A DNA stretch of 64,000 nt from Nocardia brasiliensis IFM 10847. Lineage in GTDB: Bacteria; Actinomycetota; Actinomycetes; Mycobacteriales; Mycobacteriaceae. Made by a program: the position numbers and the translations under genes. This document shows positions 26,801 through 33,739 of this stretch, in pieces (within the stretch, counting starts at the first letter, position 1; every line of letters begins with the position of its first letter). The notes below the pieces were generated by a model. The model ran no database searches and was not told the DNA's origin. It worked only from the letters and a program-made list of their open reading frames with translations. Location: contig NZ_BAUA01000087.1 of NCBI RefSeq assembly GCF_000710915.1, positions 62,001 through 126,000 on the forward strand, in the 5' to 3' direction.

Positions 26801-27369
26801 GTGATGTTGGCCAGCAGGCCGGGGAACGAATTCGCCTCCCACGGCGCGAAAGCCGCGACGAACTTGTCCGCGACCGCATCGGCGTCGTCGTCGGACAGCC
26901 CCACCGAACGCGCCGCGTCCTTCAGCACCGGCGTCGACAGTCGCGCGGCGAGCGGATGCATCAGTGGCACCGGGCCGGTCGTGCCGAGCACCACCCCGGT
27001 GCGGTCCGGGTCGTACCAGGCGGAGTCCACCGCGCCCGCGTCGGTGAGCAGGTCACGCGCGACACCGAGGCTCAACGTCTGCATGGTGCTGGTGACTTCG
27101 AGCTGGTTGGGCGGCAACCCGAATTCCAGCGGGTCGAATTCGATATCGGGCAAGAAGGCGCCGCGGCGCGAGTAGGTCTTGTCCGGCGCGTCCGGGTCGG
27201 CGTCGAAATAGTCGTCGAGGCTCCAGCGGGACGCGGGCACCTCGGTGGTGCAGTCCACGCCGTCGACGATGTTCTGCCAATACTCTCGATGGTTGTGCGC
27301 GTTGGGCAGCAGCCCGGACATCCCGACGATGGCGATCGGGTTGCGCGCCAGGCGTCTGTCGTCTGTCAC
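20860..27369 (-). CDS. PfaA-like iterative type I synthase: KS-AT-ACP-ACP-psiKR/KR-DH
   Basis: The 2169-residue megasynthase is of PUFA-synthase type. KS spans about 8-465, with Cys211 in DAACAAS, His346 in EAHATGT and His386 in KSQIGH, and it carries the Pfa-specific LPPNQLEVTSTMQTLSL segment. The malonyl-type AT is ~565-870 (Ser663 in GHSFGE). Two nearly identical ACPs carry DLGVDSIKR with Ser1190 and Ser1305. A structural half ~1370-1570 precedes a KR with LLVTGGARGV, Ser1791 and Tyr1804. The C-terminal DH (~1910-2150) has HRIGEHIVLPA. An Ala/Pro-rich linker (~940-1150) separates AT and ACPs. The GTG at 27369 behind GAGAGGAAC is the likely start; longer reading is probably leader. It builds a polyacyl or fatty chain iteratively from malonyl-CoA; ACPs need a phosphopantetheinyl transferase not seen here. 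Confidence 0.93.
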   Translation of the reverse strand: MTDDRRLARNPIAIVGMSGLLPNAHNHREYWQNIVDGVDCTTEVPASRWSLDDYFDADPDAPDKTYSRRGAFLPDIEFDPLEFGLPPNQLEVTSTMQTLSLGVARDLLTDAGAVDSAWYDPDRTGVVLGTTGPVPLMHPLAARLSTPVLKDAARSVGLSDDDADAVADKFVAAFAPWEANSFPGLLANITAGRVANRLGLGGINCTVDAACAASLAALRTAIAELQDGRADMMITGGVDTENTIFIYLCFSKVGALSASGQISPFSADANGTLLGEGITMLALRRLDDARRDGNRIYAVIRGLGSSSDGRAKSIYAPRAGGQRVALDRAYADAECSPADIALIEAHATGTPVGDKTELSALKGLLSEASSEARFAALGSVKSQIGHTKGAAGTASLMKLAFALHQKVLPGTINVAAPNAEIAPVDAPYYVNTRTRPWIRDPQRPIRRAAASAFGFGGTNFHVVLEEADSVRDQPVLHRTARAHLWHAADVAGLIDVVRSVEPVDGGDIPDGHARVGFVSVDDENAEHLRALAVDELVRRPDAAAWDHPEGVYFRAAALPDRKIGALFAGQGSQYVDMGSDAALNHPAVGAAFDTANAAFAGAPVRLSSVVFPPPAFDEETAQEQEIALRRTEFAQPAIGALSAGQFGALTGYGLRADGYLGHSFGELTALWAAGALGTDDFFGLARARGAAMTPAEGVAAGTMAALGTSRETAEELLDGVDDVWICNHNAPDQVVIGGGTDGVAAVVARATERGLVTRALPVSGAFHTPYVAHAVDAFARATATVSIGVPDAPVYSNTPGAQYGGDVAANRQLLTEQLSKPVEFAAALTAMREAGCTVFVEFGPKQVLTALVRRTLGDDVIAIATDSGPIGNSDLALARAAVRLAVLGFGLHGINRHAAPAAVRHTPSRPMTVTISAPEYVPQTRRAAYAAALDDGYRVQAVAAPDAPAAAPSSTPVDTVVDRQPENTVVAPTFPEATETTVHQAAQPYDPGADALDSALHQHLQTHRQYLDGQLDLARGLAGVLGTGSLDEATLRAVEAVKEHGVAISESHSRASEVLAQLAELESGFAPVARTAAPAPRRVASTRQSAIESAPARRGIGAVESATAQAGSESQSNGHAAAPAAKAPVTEVLAATPVVETFAPEPRTDGQVSHDALRKALQEVVAEKTGYPVEMVDPAMDLEADLGVDSIKRVQVIGALQERFPHLPNLGPEQLATLRTLDQIADLLGAAEPIGEAQRPSAVDAPLNALPKAETKAVVAQNDTGDDTGEVLRRALQEVVAEKTGYPVEMVDPAMDLEADLGVDSIKRVQVIGALQERFPDLPSLGPEQLGTLRTLDQIVDELAPSVGGDVHPKAEAAVETPRHTVELSVLPALDRAEEVYPADARVVLIDLAGGADADCAALDTALTALGWSVRRCNAAEAVDVLRTEAVDVCVGILSGGVTEWEAAQRVLTDALLLAGRAAPRLRQSGGRAAFVTVTRLDGGLGFHGTAQPVHALLGGVGGVVKTLAVEHPSLFCRALDIDPGVAPAGLAELVTAELFDPARDTLEVGIDAAGERRTLVPSGYAPARSVTAVTPLGEQAPSVLTADDLLLVTGGARGVTATCVLALAARSAARFLLLGRSEPIPEPEWAVGVAEADLKAAAVRALAGSGAKPREIERACAGVRAAREIRTTLHELGSRAEYLAVDATDETALRTALEPWRDTITGVVHGAGVLADSMITDKTPETIARVLNPKITGLASILAALGHTASTGQPASAAGLAGDAETACAVPAVDAATLAGGLRHLILFTSVAGLFGNTGQADYAAANEALSRFAVSWRAAHPDCHVTALDWGAWDGGMVTAELRQHFQQRGIALLAPEAGAAAFTQQFTEQRADGPIVLIGPANGLSGHTAVAAEVVRARRVVTGLTEDPIIRAHRIGEHIVLPATFGLGALAGLAERVLTGRTVVGVRDFQVLKGLVFDHPVDELELEVRPGATTDGRTLVEASIRGDGALHFRATLISAAATEPAPHQAIPRGSASDANIYRDGIQFHGPALQGLRMVRAASDDAIVFDCALPAARVANGAYASRLHDPVLADLILQGPPVLGYRLLGAACLPLGVGRVDYYRPLPVGEGFVLIVDNPRAGRFDARIDATAVTADGTVLQRFSDVTVVTTPDLTEKFQNSVRRWMA
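23347..23889 (-). repeat. Tandem ACP-domain direct repeat within the PfaA-like gene
   Basis: Two 198-bp segments (23692-23889 and 23347-23544, offset 345 bp) encode 66-residue ACP cores that differ at only about four residues (H/D, N/S, A/G, A/V). At DNA level the copies are near-identical with scattered synonymous changes, which indicates recent duplication or ongoing gene conversion. PUFA synthases carry two to nine such ACPs, and the number influences output; two is at the low end. Confidence 0.9.
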
Positions 27370-27398
27370 GAAAGTTCCTCTCGAACCGGATGGAAAGA

Positions 27399-28004
27399 TC
27401 AGGCGGCGACGGTCGTCGCGGTGCGCGACGCGATGAGTTCGGCGGCGCCGCAGGCGAACAGGTGGTGGCCGAGTGAGCTCGGGTGCAGTCCGTCCGCGGT
27501 CCACAGCTGCGGTTGCTCCCATTCGGGCGCGGCCGCGATATCGAGCAGCAGGGTGCCGGTCGCCGCGGTCACCTCGGCGAGCACCGTGTTCGCGAACACG
27601 AATCGTTCACGCAGCAGTGCACGGAACTTGTCCGGCACCGGCAGTCTCGCCGGGATATCCGGGTAGCCGGCCGTGAAAACCGTGGCACCGGTAGCACGCA
27701 ACGTGCCGAACAGCGTGCCCAGATTGCGTTCGAACCGGACCGCGTCGAAATCGCTGACCAGGTCGTTCACGCCGACCACCACACCGTAGAGGCCGGCCCG
27801 CGTCGAAACGGCCAGGCGCAGTTGCTGTTCCAGCACAGCGGTGGTGGTGGCGCCGTGTGTGCCGAAGTTGCGTACAACGGCGGGACGCAGGCCGAGCTGC
27901 CCGCCGAGGCGGGGCACCCACCCGCGATAGCCGCCCCCGGCCGCGGCATCACCGCGGCCCTCCACGAAACTGTCGCCCAGGGCGACGAGGCCGGGGGTGC
28001 TCAC
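27399..28004 (-). CDS. SGNH/GDSL hydrolase
   Basis: The 201-residue protein has SGNH block I LVALGDSFVEG (nucleophile Ser12), a block III-like GVNDL, and block V DGLHPSSLGH with catalytic Asp and His. No signal peptide is visible, so it acts in the cytoplasm. Its GTG start overlaps the stop of the FAD oxidoreductase (GTGA), and it ends 29 bp before the PfaA-like start. No thioesterase domain is present in the megasynthase, so this enzyme is a candidate for releasing or transferring the ACP-bound chain. An editing or ester hydrolase role is also possible. Confidence 0.88.
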   Translation of the reverse strand: MSTPGLVALGDSFVEGRGDAAAGGGYRGWVPRLGGQLGLRPAVVRNFGTHGATTTAVLEQQLRLAVSTRAGLYGVVVGVNDLVSDFDAVRFERNLGTLFGTLRATGATVFTAGYPDIPARLPVPDKFRALLRERFVFANTVLAEVTAATGTLLLDIAAAPEWEQPQLWTADGLHPSSLGHHLFACGAAELIASRTATTVAA

Positions 28005-29251
28005 GCGGTCACCCCGTCCTTCGCGACATGCCGGGCCGCCGCCGGGAAGTCGACCTTCTCGTACAGCGCCGCGAGTTCCGCTTCGCCGAAGTACTTCTCC
28101 GGCGGGTAGATGCCGGCGATCAAACCGAAGAAGCCCTTGATGTAGTCCTCGTCGTAGCTGGTGGCCCGGAACACCGAGTCGTAGTACGGGGTCAGCGACA
28201 GCTCCGAGATGCTCAGCGTCAGTTCGAAAGTGCTGGCGCTCTGCGCGTCCCGCTCGCGCTCGTACTCCGCCAGCGCGTCGGCCATCGGGCGGGCACCCGA
28301 AAGACCCTCGTGCGCCAGGTCGGCCAGCAGTTGCGCGTACTTGAACGCGTCGGTGATACCCCAGCCGGTGAACGGATCCTTGTGGTACCCGGCGTCACCG
28401 ACGAGCGCCCAGCCCGGACCGAACGACCGACGGCGGTAGTTGTCCGGGTAGAGCATGGGCCGGAACTGCTCGACCCGCTTGCCGGTATCGCGCAGGCGCG
28501 CACCGAGTTCCGGGTCGATCTGGGAGACGATCTCCTGCACGCCCGCATCGGGATCGGTGCGGAATTCGCGGAACCGGTCCCGCTTGCGCATCACCGCGAC
28601 CAGCGACAGATCGTCGTTGGTCGGCCACGCCGCGAACTGCTGTTCGCCGAACCCGGTACGGTGCTGCATCCCCCAGTCGACGCCCGTGTAGTACGAGTAA
28701 TAGATGAAACACGCGGCCGGGGACCCCTCGTACTCGGCGGCGCCCACCGCCTTGGCGACCGTCGAGTTCGAGCCGTCGGCGCCGATCACCAGCTCGGCCC
28801 GGAACTCGCGCTCGGCGCCGTCGCCGACCTGACCGCGGATCCCGACCACCTGATCGCCGTCGAAAACCAGTCCGTTCACGGTGAATCCGTGGATCACCTC
28901 GACGCCCGCGGCGCCCGCGGCGTCCACCAGGATCTTGTCGAGCACCGTGCGGCGCGGGCAGTACACGGCGTCGATGCCGTCGGCCGAGGTGTTCGCAAAG
29001 CCCTTGATCACGATGTCGGTGTAGGAGAAGTTCAGGTGCCGGATCGCCGGGGTGCCCGCGGCGACCACCTTGTCCAGCAGCCCCCACGACTGCAAAAAGC
29101 CGAGCCCGGCCTGGTGGATGTAGTGCGTGGACGGCGTGTCACTGGGGAAGGTGGCACGGTCCACGGCGAGGACCTTGTAGCCCCGCTGGGCGAGCAGCAT
29201 GGCCAGCGGCGCGCCCGCGACCCGAGTTCCGACAACGATGACGTCGTACAT
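28001..29251 (-). CDS. FAD-dependent oxidoreductase (group A flavoprotein monooxygenase / geranylgeranyl-reductase-like)
   Basis: This 416-residue protein begins YDVIVVGTRVAGAPLAMLLAQRG, an FAD-binding Rossmann motif, and has the second FAD motif GDAGYHKDPFTGWGITDAF, as in group A monooxygenases, halogenases and GGR-like reductases. Neither a halogenase WxWxIP motif nor a membrane segment is seen. I chose the ATG at 29251 behind GGAAAG because the longer ORF would translate the A/T-rich intergenic spacer. Set within the lipid cluster, it could hydroxylate, epoxidise or reduce the chain or an attached group; which of these cannot be told from sequence. Confidence 0.85.
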   Translation of the reverse strand: MYDVIVVGTRVAGAPLAMLLAQRGYKVLAVDRATFPSDTPSTHYIHQAGLGFLQSWGLLDKVVAAGTPAIRHLNFSYTDIVIKGFANTSADGIDAVYCPRRTVLDKILVDAAGAAGVEVIHGFTVNGLVFDGDQVVGIRGQVGDGAEREFRAELVIGADGSNSTVAKAVGAAEYEGSPAACFIYYSYYTGVDWGMQHRTGFGEQQFAAWPTNDDLSLVAVMRKRDRFREFRTDPDAGVQEIVSQIDPELGARLRDTGKRVEQFRPMLYPDNYRRRSFGPGWALVGDAGYHKDPFTGWGITDAFKYAQLLADLAHEGLSGARPMADALAEYERERDAQSASTFELTLSISELSLTPYYDSVFRATSYDEDYIKGFFGLIAGIYPPEKYFGEAELAALYEKVDFPAAARHVAKDGVTA

Positions 29252-29393
29252 GTTCGCATCACTTTCCAGTAGGCTGAATTCTTTTTCGAGTCTGTGGTCG
29301 ATGTGCGGCGTAATCCACCGCGCCCAGCCGTAATTCATGGGGCGATCGGCGGTGCCTATTCAACGCGGTACGGAATCGGTTGCCGCCGCGCGC

Positions 29394-31172
29394 TCAACGG
29401 CGCGCGTACAACTCCGCGATGTCCGCGGCGAACGCCTCGGCTATGGCTGCCCGGCGCAGCTTCCGCGACGCGGTGAGCAATCCGTCTTCTACAGTGAAAT
29501 CACCCTCGACGATCCGGAATGCCCGGATGGATTCGGCCCGCGAGACGAGCGAATTCGCGTCGTCGACCGCGGATTGGACAACGGCAGTCAGATCACCGTC
29601 CGGCTCGTTTTCGCGCCACCGTCGCACCTGCGCCGGGTCCAAGGTGATCAGGGCGGTCACGTAGTCGCGACCCTCCCCTACCACCATGCAGTTGCTGACC
29701 ACCTGGTGTAGCCGCACCCGGTCCTCGAGCGGTGCGGGCGCGACGTTCTTGCCGCCGGAGGTCACCAGGATCTCCTTCTTGCGCCCGGTGATCCGCAGAA
29801 AGCCATCGGCGTCGAGCTCGCCCAGATCGCCTGTGTGCAGCCAACCTTCGGCGTCGACGACGGCCTGATCCGCGGCCGCGCCCCAGTAGCCGGGCGACAC
29901 GTGTGGCCCACCGACCAGCACCTCGCCGTCGGCCGCCGCAATGGCCACCGACGTGCCGGGAATCGGCCTGCCGACGGTACCGAGCCGGTTGGTCGCCGGC
30001 GCACTGACCGTCACCGCCGTCGCCGCCTCGGTGAGTCCGTAGCAGTTCAGCAGCACCACACCGAAACCGGCGTAGAAGCCGGAGGTGGAGTCGTCGAGCG
30101 AGGCGCCGCCGGAGATCACATAGCGCAACCGGCCGCCGAGGGCCGCGGCGACGGGGTGCGCTGTCGCCTCGGAAACACCTTGTGCGCCAGCTCGTTCCGC
30201 CACCCGATCGGCATCCGGCGCGGGCTCCCCTCGCTCCAGGTACCCCCGCGTGCCCAGCAGTTCCAGCCCGCGCTCGACCGCCGTCGCCTCCTCGGTCTCG
30301 GACACCAGCGTGCGGCAGTACTTCCGGATCTTCTCGAGCCCGAACGGTATGAGCGCCAAGAACGTCGGCCGCAGCCGCGGCAGCGCGGGCACCAGATCCG
30401 GGATGCCGGGCAGCAGATGCGTGCGACTGCCGCCGAACAGGCACGCGAACAGGATCGTCTGCCCGAACACGTGCGAGAGCGGCAGCGCGAGCACCGTGGT
30501 GCCGTCGAACATGTCGCCGGTCTGGCGCACCGTGTTGGCCGAGGAGACGAACATGTTGCGATGAGTGATCAAGCAGCCCTTGGACACACCGGTGGTGCCG
30601 CTGGTATAGACGATCATCGCCAGATCGTCGGGACGCACCGCCGCGATCCGGTCGGCCAGCGCGGCGTCGACCTCGCCGCCGGCCCAGTCGACCAGCTGCG
30701 CGAAGGTCCACACCACCGCCGCGCCCGCGGCCCGCAACCGCGCGGCGTCCGTCTCGTCCTCGGCTGCGAAATACGCACTGCCGCTGTCGGTCAGGATGTG
30801 GGCGATCTGCGCGGGCGACGACGTCGGATAGACCGGAACCACCACCGCGCCCAGCGCCAGCAGCGCGCAATCCAGCAGCGCCCATGCCAAATCGGTCCGG
30901 CCGAGGATCGCGACCCGGTCTCCCGCCGCGACCCCGCGCGCGGCCAGGGCCGAGGCGAGCGCACGGGCCCGCCGATCCACCTCCGCGGCCGTGAGTTGCG
31001 TTCCGTCCGCCCCGCACAGCGAGAGCCGTTGTGGGTCCGCGGCCGCCGCGCCGGAAATCACCGAGTACAAACTCGCGTCGTCGGGCAGATCGATACCGTT
31101 CTCGGTGCTGGACACCGCGGTGACTGACACTCGGGGACGGTATTCGACGGGGTGCGTAAACTCTGTGGTCAC
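29394..31172 (-). CDS. Long-chain acyl-CoA synthetase (AMP-forming, FadD15-like)
   Basis: The 592-residue adenylate-forming enzyme has the P-loop MIVYTSGTTGVSKG, the ATP motif NCYGLTEAA, the TGDLGELDADGFLRITGRKKEILVTS hinge block and the catalytic lysine region GGKNVAPAPLED. This resembles FadD15-type fatty acyl-CoA ligases rather than fatty acyl-AMP ligases, but a FAAL-like acyl transfer to ACP cannot be excluded. A GTG start is used. It lies 142 bp upstream of the FAD oxidoreductase and could supply a fatty acyl starter unit to the Pfa-like synthase or reactivate the released product. Confidence 0.88.
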   Translation of the reverse strand: MTTEFTHPVEYRPRVSVTAVSSTENGIDLPDDASLYSVISGAAAADPQRLSLCGADGTQLTAAEVDRRARALASALAARGVAAGDRVAILGRTDLAWALLDCALLALGAVVVPVYPTSSPAQIAHILTDSGSAYFAAEDETDAARLRAAGAAVVWTFAQLVDWAGGEVDAALADRIAAVRPDDLAMIVYTSGTTGVSKGCLITHRNMFVSSANTVRQTGDMFDGTTVLALPLSHVFGQTILFACLFGGSRTHLLPGIPDLVPALPRLRPTFLALIPFGLEKIRKYCRTLVSETEEATAVERGLELLGTRGYLERGEPAPDADRVAERAGAQGVSEATAHPVAAALGGRLRYVISGGASLDDSTSGFYAGFGVVLLNCYGLTEAATAVTVSAPATNRLGTVGRPIPGTSVAIAAADGEVLVGGPHVSPGYWGAAADQAVVDAEGWLHTGDLGELDADGFLRITGRKKEILVTSGGKNVAPAPLEDRVRLHQVVSNCMVVGEGRDYVTALITLDPAQVRRWRENEPDGDLTAVVQSAVDDANSLVSRAESIRAFRIVEGDFTVEDGLLTASRKLRRAAIAEAFAADIAELYARR

Positions 31173-31260
31173 AATGTCGAATTCTGCTCGCCGCGACCGA
31201 ATTACGGTCCGGTCGATATCGCGGTTCCTACCGCGCGAATGTCATGGCCTATCGAAGCGT

Positions 31261-32193
31261 TCAGGCCGACACCGCGCGGGCAATATCGATACGGGCCGGT
31301 CCGGGGGAATCGACACAGTCCAAGAACAATGCGAGGGCCGGATTCGTCTCGTCCGCACGCCATACCGCGTACAAATCGAGCGTCGGTACCGGATCGAACA
31401 ATTTCACCGCCACTGAACTACTGCCCGGCGCACCCATACCCATCGAAATCGCCCGCGGCAGCGACGCGAAACCGACCAGCGGCCGCACCGACACCATGTG
31501 CGCGGTCGCGCCGGGATCGTCGGCGGTCTGCGCCACCGACAGCGTGATCCTGGTGTCCGCGGCCGCCCGGAAGATCGAGTCGTACATGGCCGGACACTGC
31601 TCCCGGGCGAACAGCACACACTCCTGTCCTTCCAGTTCGGCGAACGGCACACCGGGCCGGTCGGCCCACCGATGCCGGCGCCCGACCACCGCCACCAGCG
31701 GAACCCGGTGCAGCAGCCGCCGATACCGGAAATCCGTGGTGCTCGGGTGCCCGTACACCATCGCCAGATCGAGCGATCCGTCCATGAGCGCCGCGAGCTG
31801 CGGCCCCGTGCGTTTCTCCCACAGCGACACCACGATGTCGGGGTGCAGCTCGGTCATCTTCGTGAGCGCCTCCGGCAGCACATGTCTGCTGGCAGGCAGG
31901 TTGTAACCGATGTTGAGCGTCCCCGCTCGTCCCGCCGCGGTCGCCTTCGCGACCTGGGCCGCCCGGTCCATCTGAGCGACGATGATCCGGGCCTGGCTCT
32001 CGAACTCCCGTCCCGCCGGGGTCAGTTTGACCTCGTGCGAGTTGCGTGCGACCAGTTGCACGCCCAACGACTTCTCCAGCTTCTGCAACTGGGCGCTGAG
32101 ACTGGGCTGCGTGAGATGTAAGCGCTGCGCTGCGCGGCCGAAATGCAGCTCTTCGGCAATCGTGATGAATGAAACCAGATGTCGGAACTCCAT
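31261..32193 (-). CDS. LysR-family regulator at the head of the lipid cluster
   Basis: The 310-residue protein begins MEFRHLVSFITIAEELHFGRAAQRLHLTQPSLSAQLQKLE, a textbook LysR winged helix, followed by an effector domain. The ATG at 32193 behind AAGGAGC was chosen; upstream in-frame sequence is promoter. It is co-directional with and 88 bp upstream of the acyl-CoA synthetase, unlike most LysR genes, which are divergent from their targets, so it may be the first gene of the cluster's transcript. Its target and co-inducer are unknown. Confidence 0.9.
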   Translation of the reverse strand: MEFRHLVSFITIAEELHFGRAAQRLHLTQPSLSAQLQKLEKSLGVQLVARNSHEVKLTPAGREFESQARIIVAQMDRAAQVAKATAAGRAGTLNIGYNLPASRHVLPEALTKMTELHPDIVVSLWEKRTGPQLAALMDGSLDLAMVYGHPSTTDFRYRRLLHRVPLVAVVGRRHRWADRPGVPFAELEGQECVLFAREQCPAMYDSIFRAAADTRITLSVAQTADDPGATAHMVSVRPLVGFASLPRAISMGMGAPGSSSVAVKLFDPVPTLDLYAVWRADETNPALALFLDCVDSPGPARIDIARAVSA

Positions 32194-32576
32194 GCCGCCG
32201 GCTCCTTTTCCGCGTACCCGAAAGGTAAGCGCCGCCGGGTAACCCTGGATGAACCGAGATCGCACGGATGTCGCCGGAACCGTTGCGGGCGCGTGAACTC
32301 GCCCCGGTTGCTCGGCGGGTTGTGCTACGGCCGATGCCGTGACTGTCCAGGATCGCGCACTCGGCGCACTGCGGCAAGCCGTAGACACCGGAAACCGTCG
32401 CCGACCAGACGCGGCACCGGCCGCCACGAGGTCGCGACACGGCCGCTACCTGCCCCGATGGACCGCCGAGCCCGGGGTTCGCTGGGTATTCTCACAGACG
32501 ACGCGTGGACGATGGCGCGTCGTGAGGAGTCCAGCATGGCTGTGTCCGACCGGCCGCACGGCGATCCCGGTTCTCG
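32194..32576. other. Divergent spacer between the LysR and EmbR-like genes
   Basis: This 383-bp stretch holds no convincing gene. Near the LysR side, GGTAA/TTACC half sites flank a GC core (about 32223-32243), a possible autoregulatory element. ORFs crossing the spacer are codon-biased shadows. It should contain promoters for both the Pfa-like cluster and the EmbR-like regulator. Confidence 0.5.
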
Positions 32577-33710
32577 ATGACGGCGCTTCGAGTGCAGTTC
32601 AGCATGCTCGGCGCGGTGGAACTCTCGATCGACGGCGTACGCCAGGCGCTGGGCGGCCCGAAGCAGCGGGCGGTGCTGGCGTACCTGCTGATCAACGCGA
32701 ATCGCCCGGTCGCGGTGGAGGCGCTCGCGCAGGCGGTCTGGGAGGACAACCCGCCGCCGGATATCCGGGTCAGCCTGCACACCATCGTGTCCAATCTGCG
32801 CAAGCCGTTGCGGGACAACGGAATCGACGCGCGCTCGATCTTGGCGCAGGTCGGTGCGGGTTACCGAGTCGCCGTGGCCGAGGACGCCAGCGACGTGCAG
32901 CGCTTCCGGGTGCGCAAAGAGGCCGGGTTGCGCGCGCTGACCGCGGGCCGCTTCCGCACCGCGAGCGAGCTGCTGTCCAGCGCGCTCGGCCAGTGGCGCG
33001 GTCCGGTGCTCGCGGACCTGCGCGGACTCGCGTTCGCCGACGCGTATGCCGCCGTGCTCGACGACGACCGGCTGTGCGCGATCGAAGCACGTGCCGAAGC
33101 CGATATCGCCCAGGGGCGGGCCGAAGCCGTCATCTCCGAACTCGCGTTGCTCGTCGCCGACCATCCCCTGCGGGAGCCGTTGTGGCAGCAGCTGATCACC
33201 GCACTGTACGTGGACGGACGCCAATCCGACGCGCTCGACGCCGCCCGCAGGCTGCGCGCGACCCTCGCCGACGAACTCGGCATCGACCCTGGCCTGCCGA
33301 TCCGTGAACTCGAGGCGCGCATCCTGCGACAGGAGCCGCTCGAGCTCCGGGCCAAGGCGGCGGCGACCTCGTTTCGCGCCACCACCATCGTCGATCAGAG
33401 CGCGGGTGGCCCCACCGCTTTGCTGCGCGATCGCTGCGGCACCACGTACGCGATCACCGGCACCATCACCCGGATCGGCCGGCTGCCCGACAACGACATC
33501 GTGCTCGAGCACGGCAAGATCAGCCGCCATCACGCGGCGATCCTGCACAACGGGCTCACCTACCTGATCAAAGACCTGCTCTCCTCCAATGGCGTCTATG
33601 TAGACGGGATGCGCATCGTCGAGAGCGAGGCGCTCACCGACGGCGCCGAGATCCGGATGGGCGACTACGAACTGATCTTCACGCTGGTGCCGCCGGAACA
33701 GGCAGGGTGA
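32577..33710 (+). CDS. EmbR-like transcriptional regulator (SARP wHTH - BTAD - FHA)
   Basis: The 377-residue protein has three domains: an OmpR-like winged helix (about 5-100), a bacterial transcriptional activation domain (about 105-260) and a C-terminal FHA domain (about 290-370) with IGRLPDNDIVL, KISRHHA and SSNGVYVDG phosphothreonine-binding motifs. This is the architecture of mycobacterial EmbR, which is activated when its FHA domain binds phosphorylated PknH-type kinase. A PknH-like kinase gene converges with it, ending 29 bp away. SARP regulators often control biosynthetic clusters, so the adjacent Pfa-like cluster is a candidate target. The start ATG has only a weak ribosome binding site. 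Confidence 0.92.
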   Translation: MTALRVQFSMLGAVELSIDGVRQALGGPKQRAVLAYLLINANRPVAVEALAQAVWEDNPPPDIRVSLHTIVSNLRKPLRDNGIDARSILAQVGAGYRVAVAEDASDVQRFRVRKEAGLRALTAGRFRTASELLSSALGQWRGPVLADLRGLAFADAYAAVLDDDRLCAIEARAEADIAQGRAEAVISELALLVADHPLREPLWQQLITALYVDGRQSDALDAARRLRATLADELGIDPGLPIRELEARILRQEPLELRAKAAATSFRATTIVDQSAGGPTALLRDRCGTTYAITGTITRIGRLPDNDIVLEHGKISRHHAAILHNGLTYLIKDLLSSNGVYVDGMRIVESEALTDGAEIRMGDYELIFTLVPPEQAG

Positions 33711-33739
33711 GCGACGACGCCCCCGAGTGTGCCGACGGC

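Noticed and set aside
27370..27522. Upstream extension of the PfaA-like frame
   Set aside because: The added residues are Arg-rich with no ribosome site and overlap the SGNH gene; GAGAGGAAC precedes the GTG at 27369.
22108..27666. 1852-codon open frame antisense to the PfaA-like gene
   Set aside because: It mirrors the codon structure of the megasynthase, is Arg/Gly/His-rich and has no recognisable domain; long antisense frames are common at this GC content.
29252..29338. Upstream extension of the FAD oxidoreductase
   Set aside because: The extra 29 residues are not flavoprotein-like and come from an A/T-rich spacer; a good ribosome site precedes 29251.
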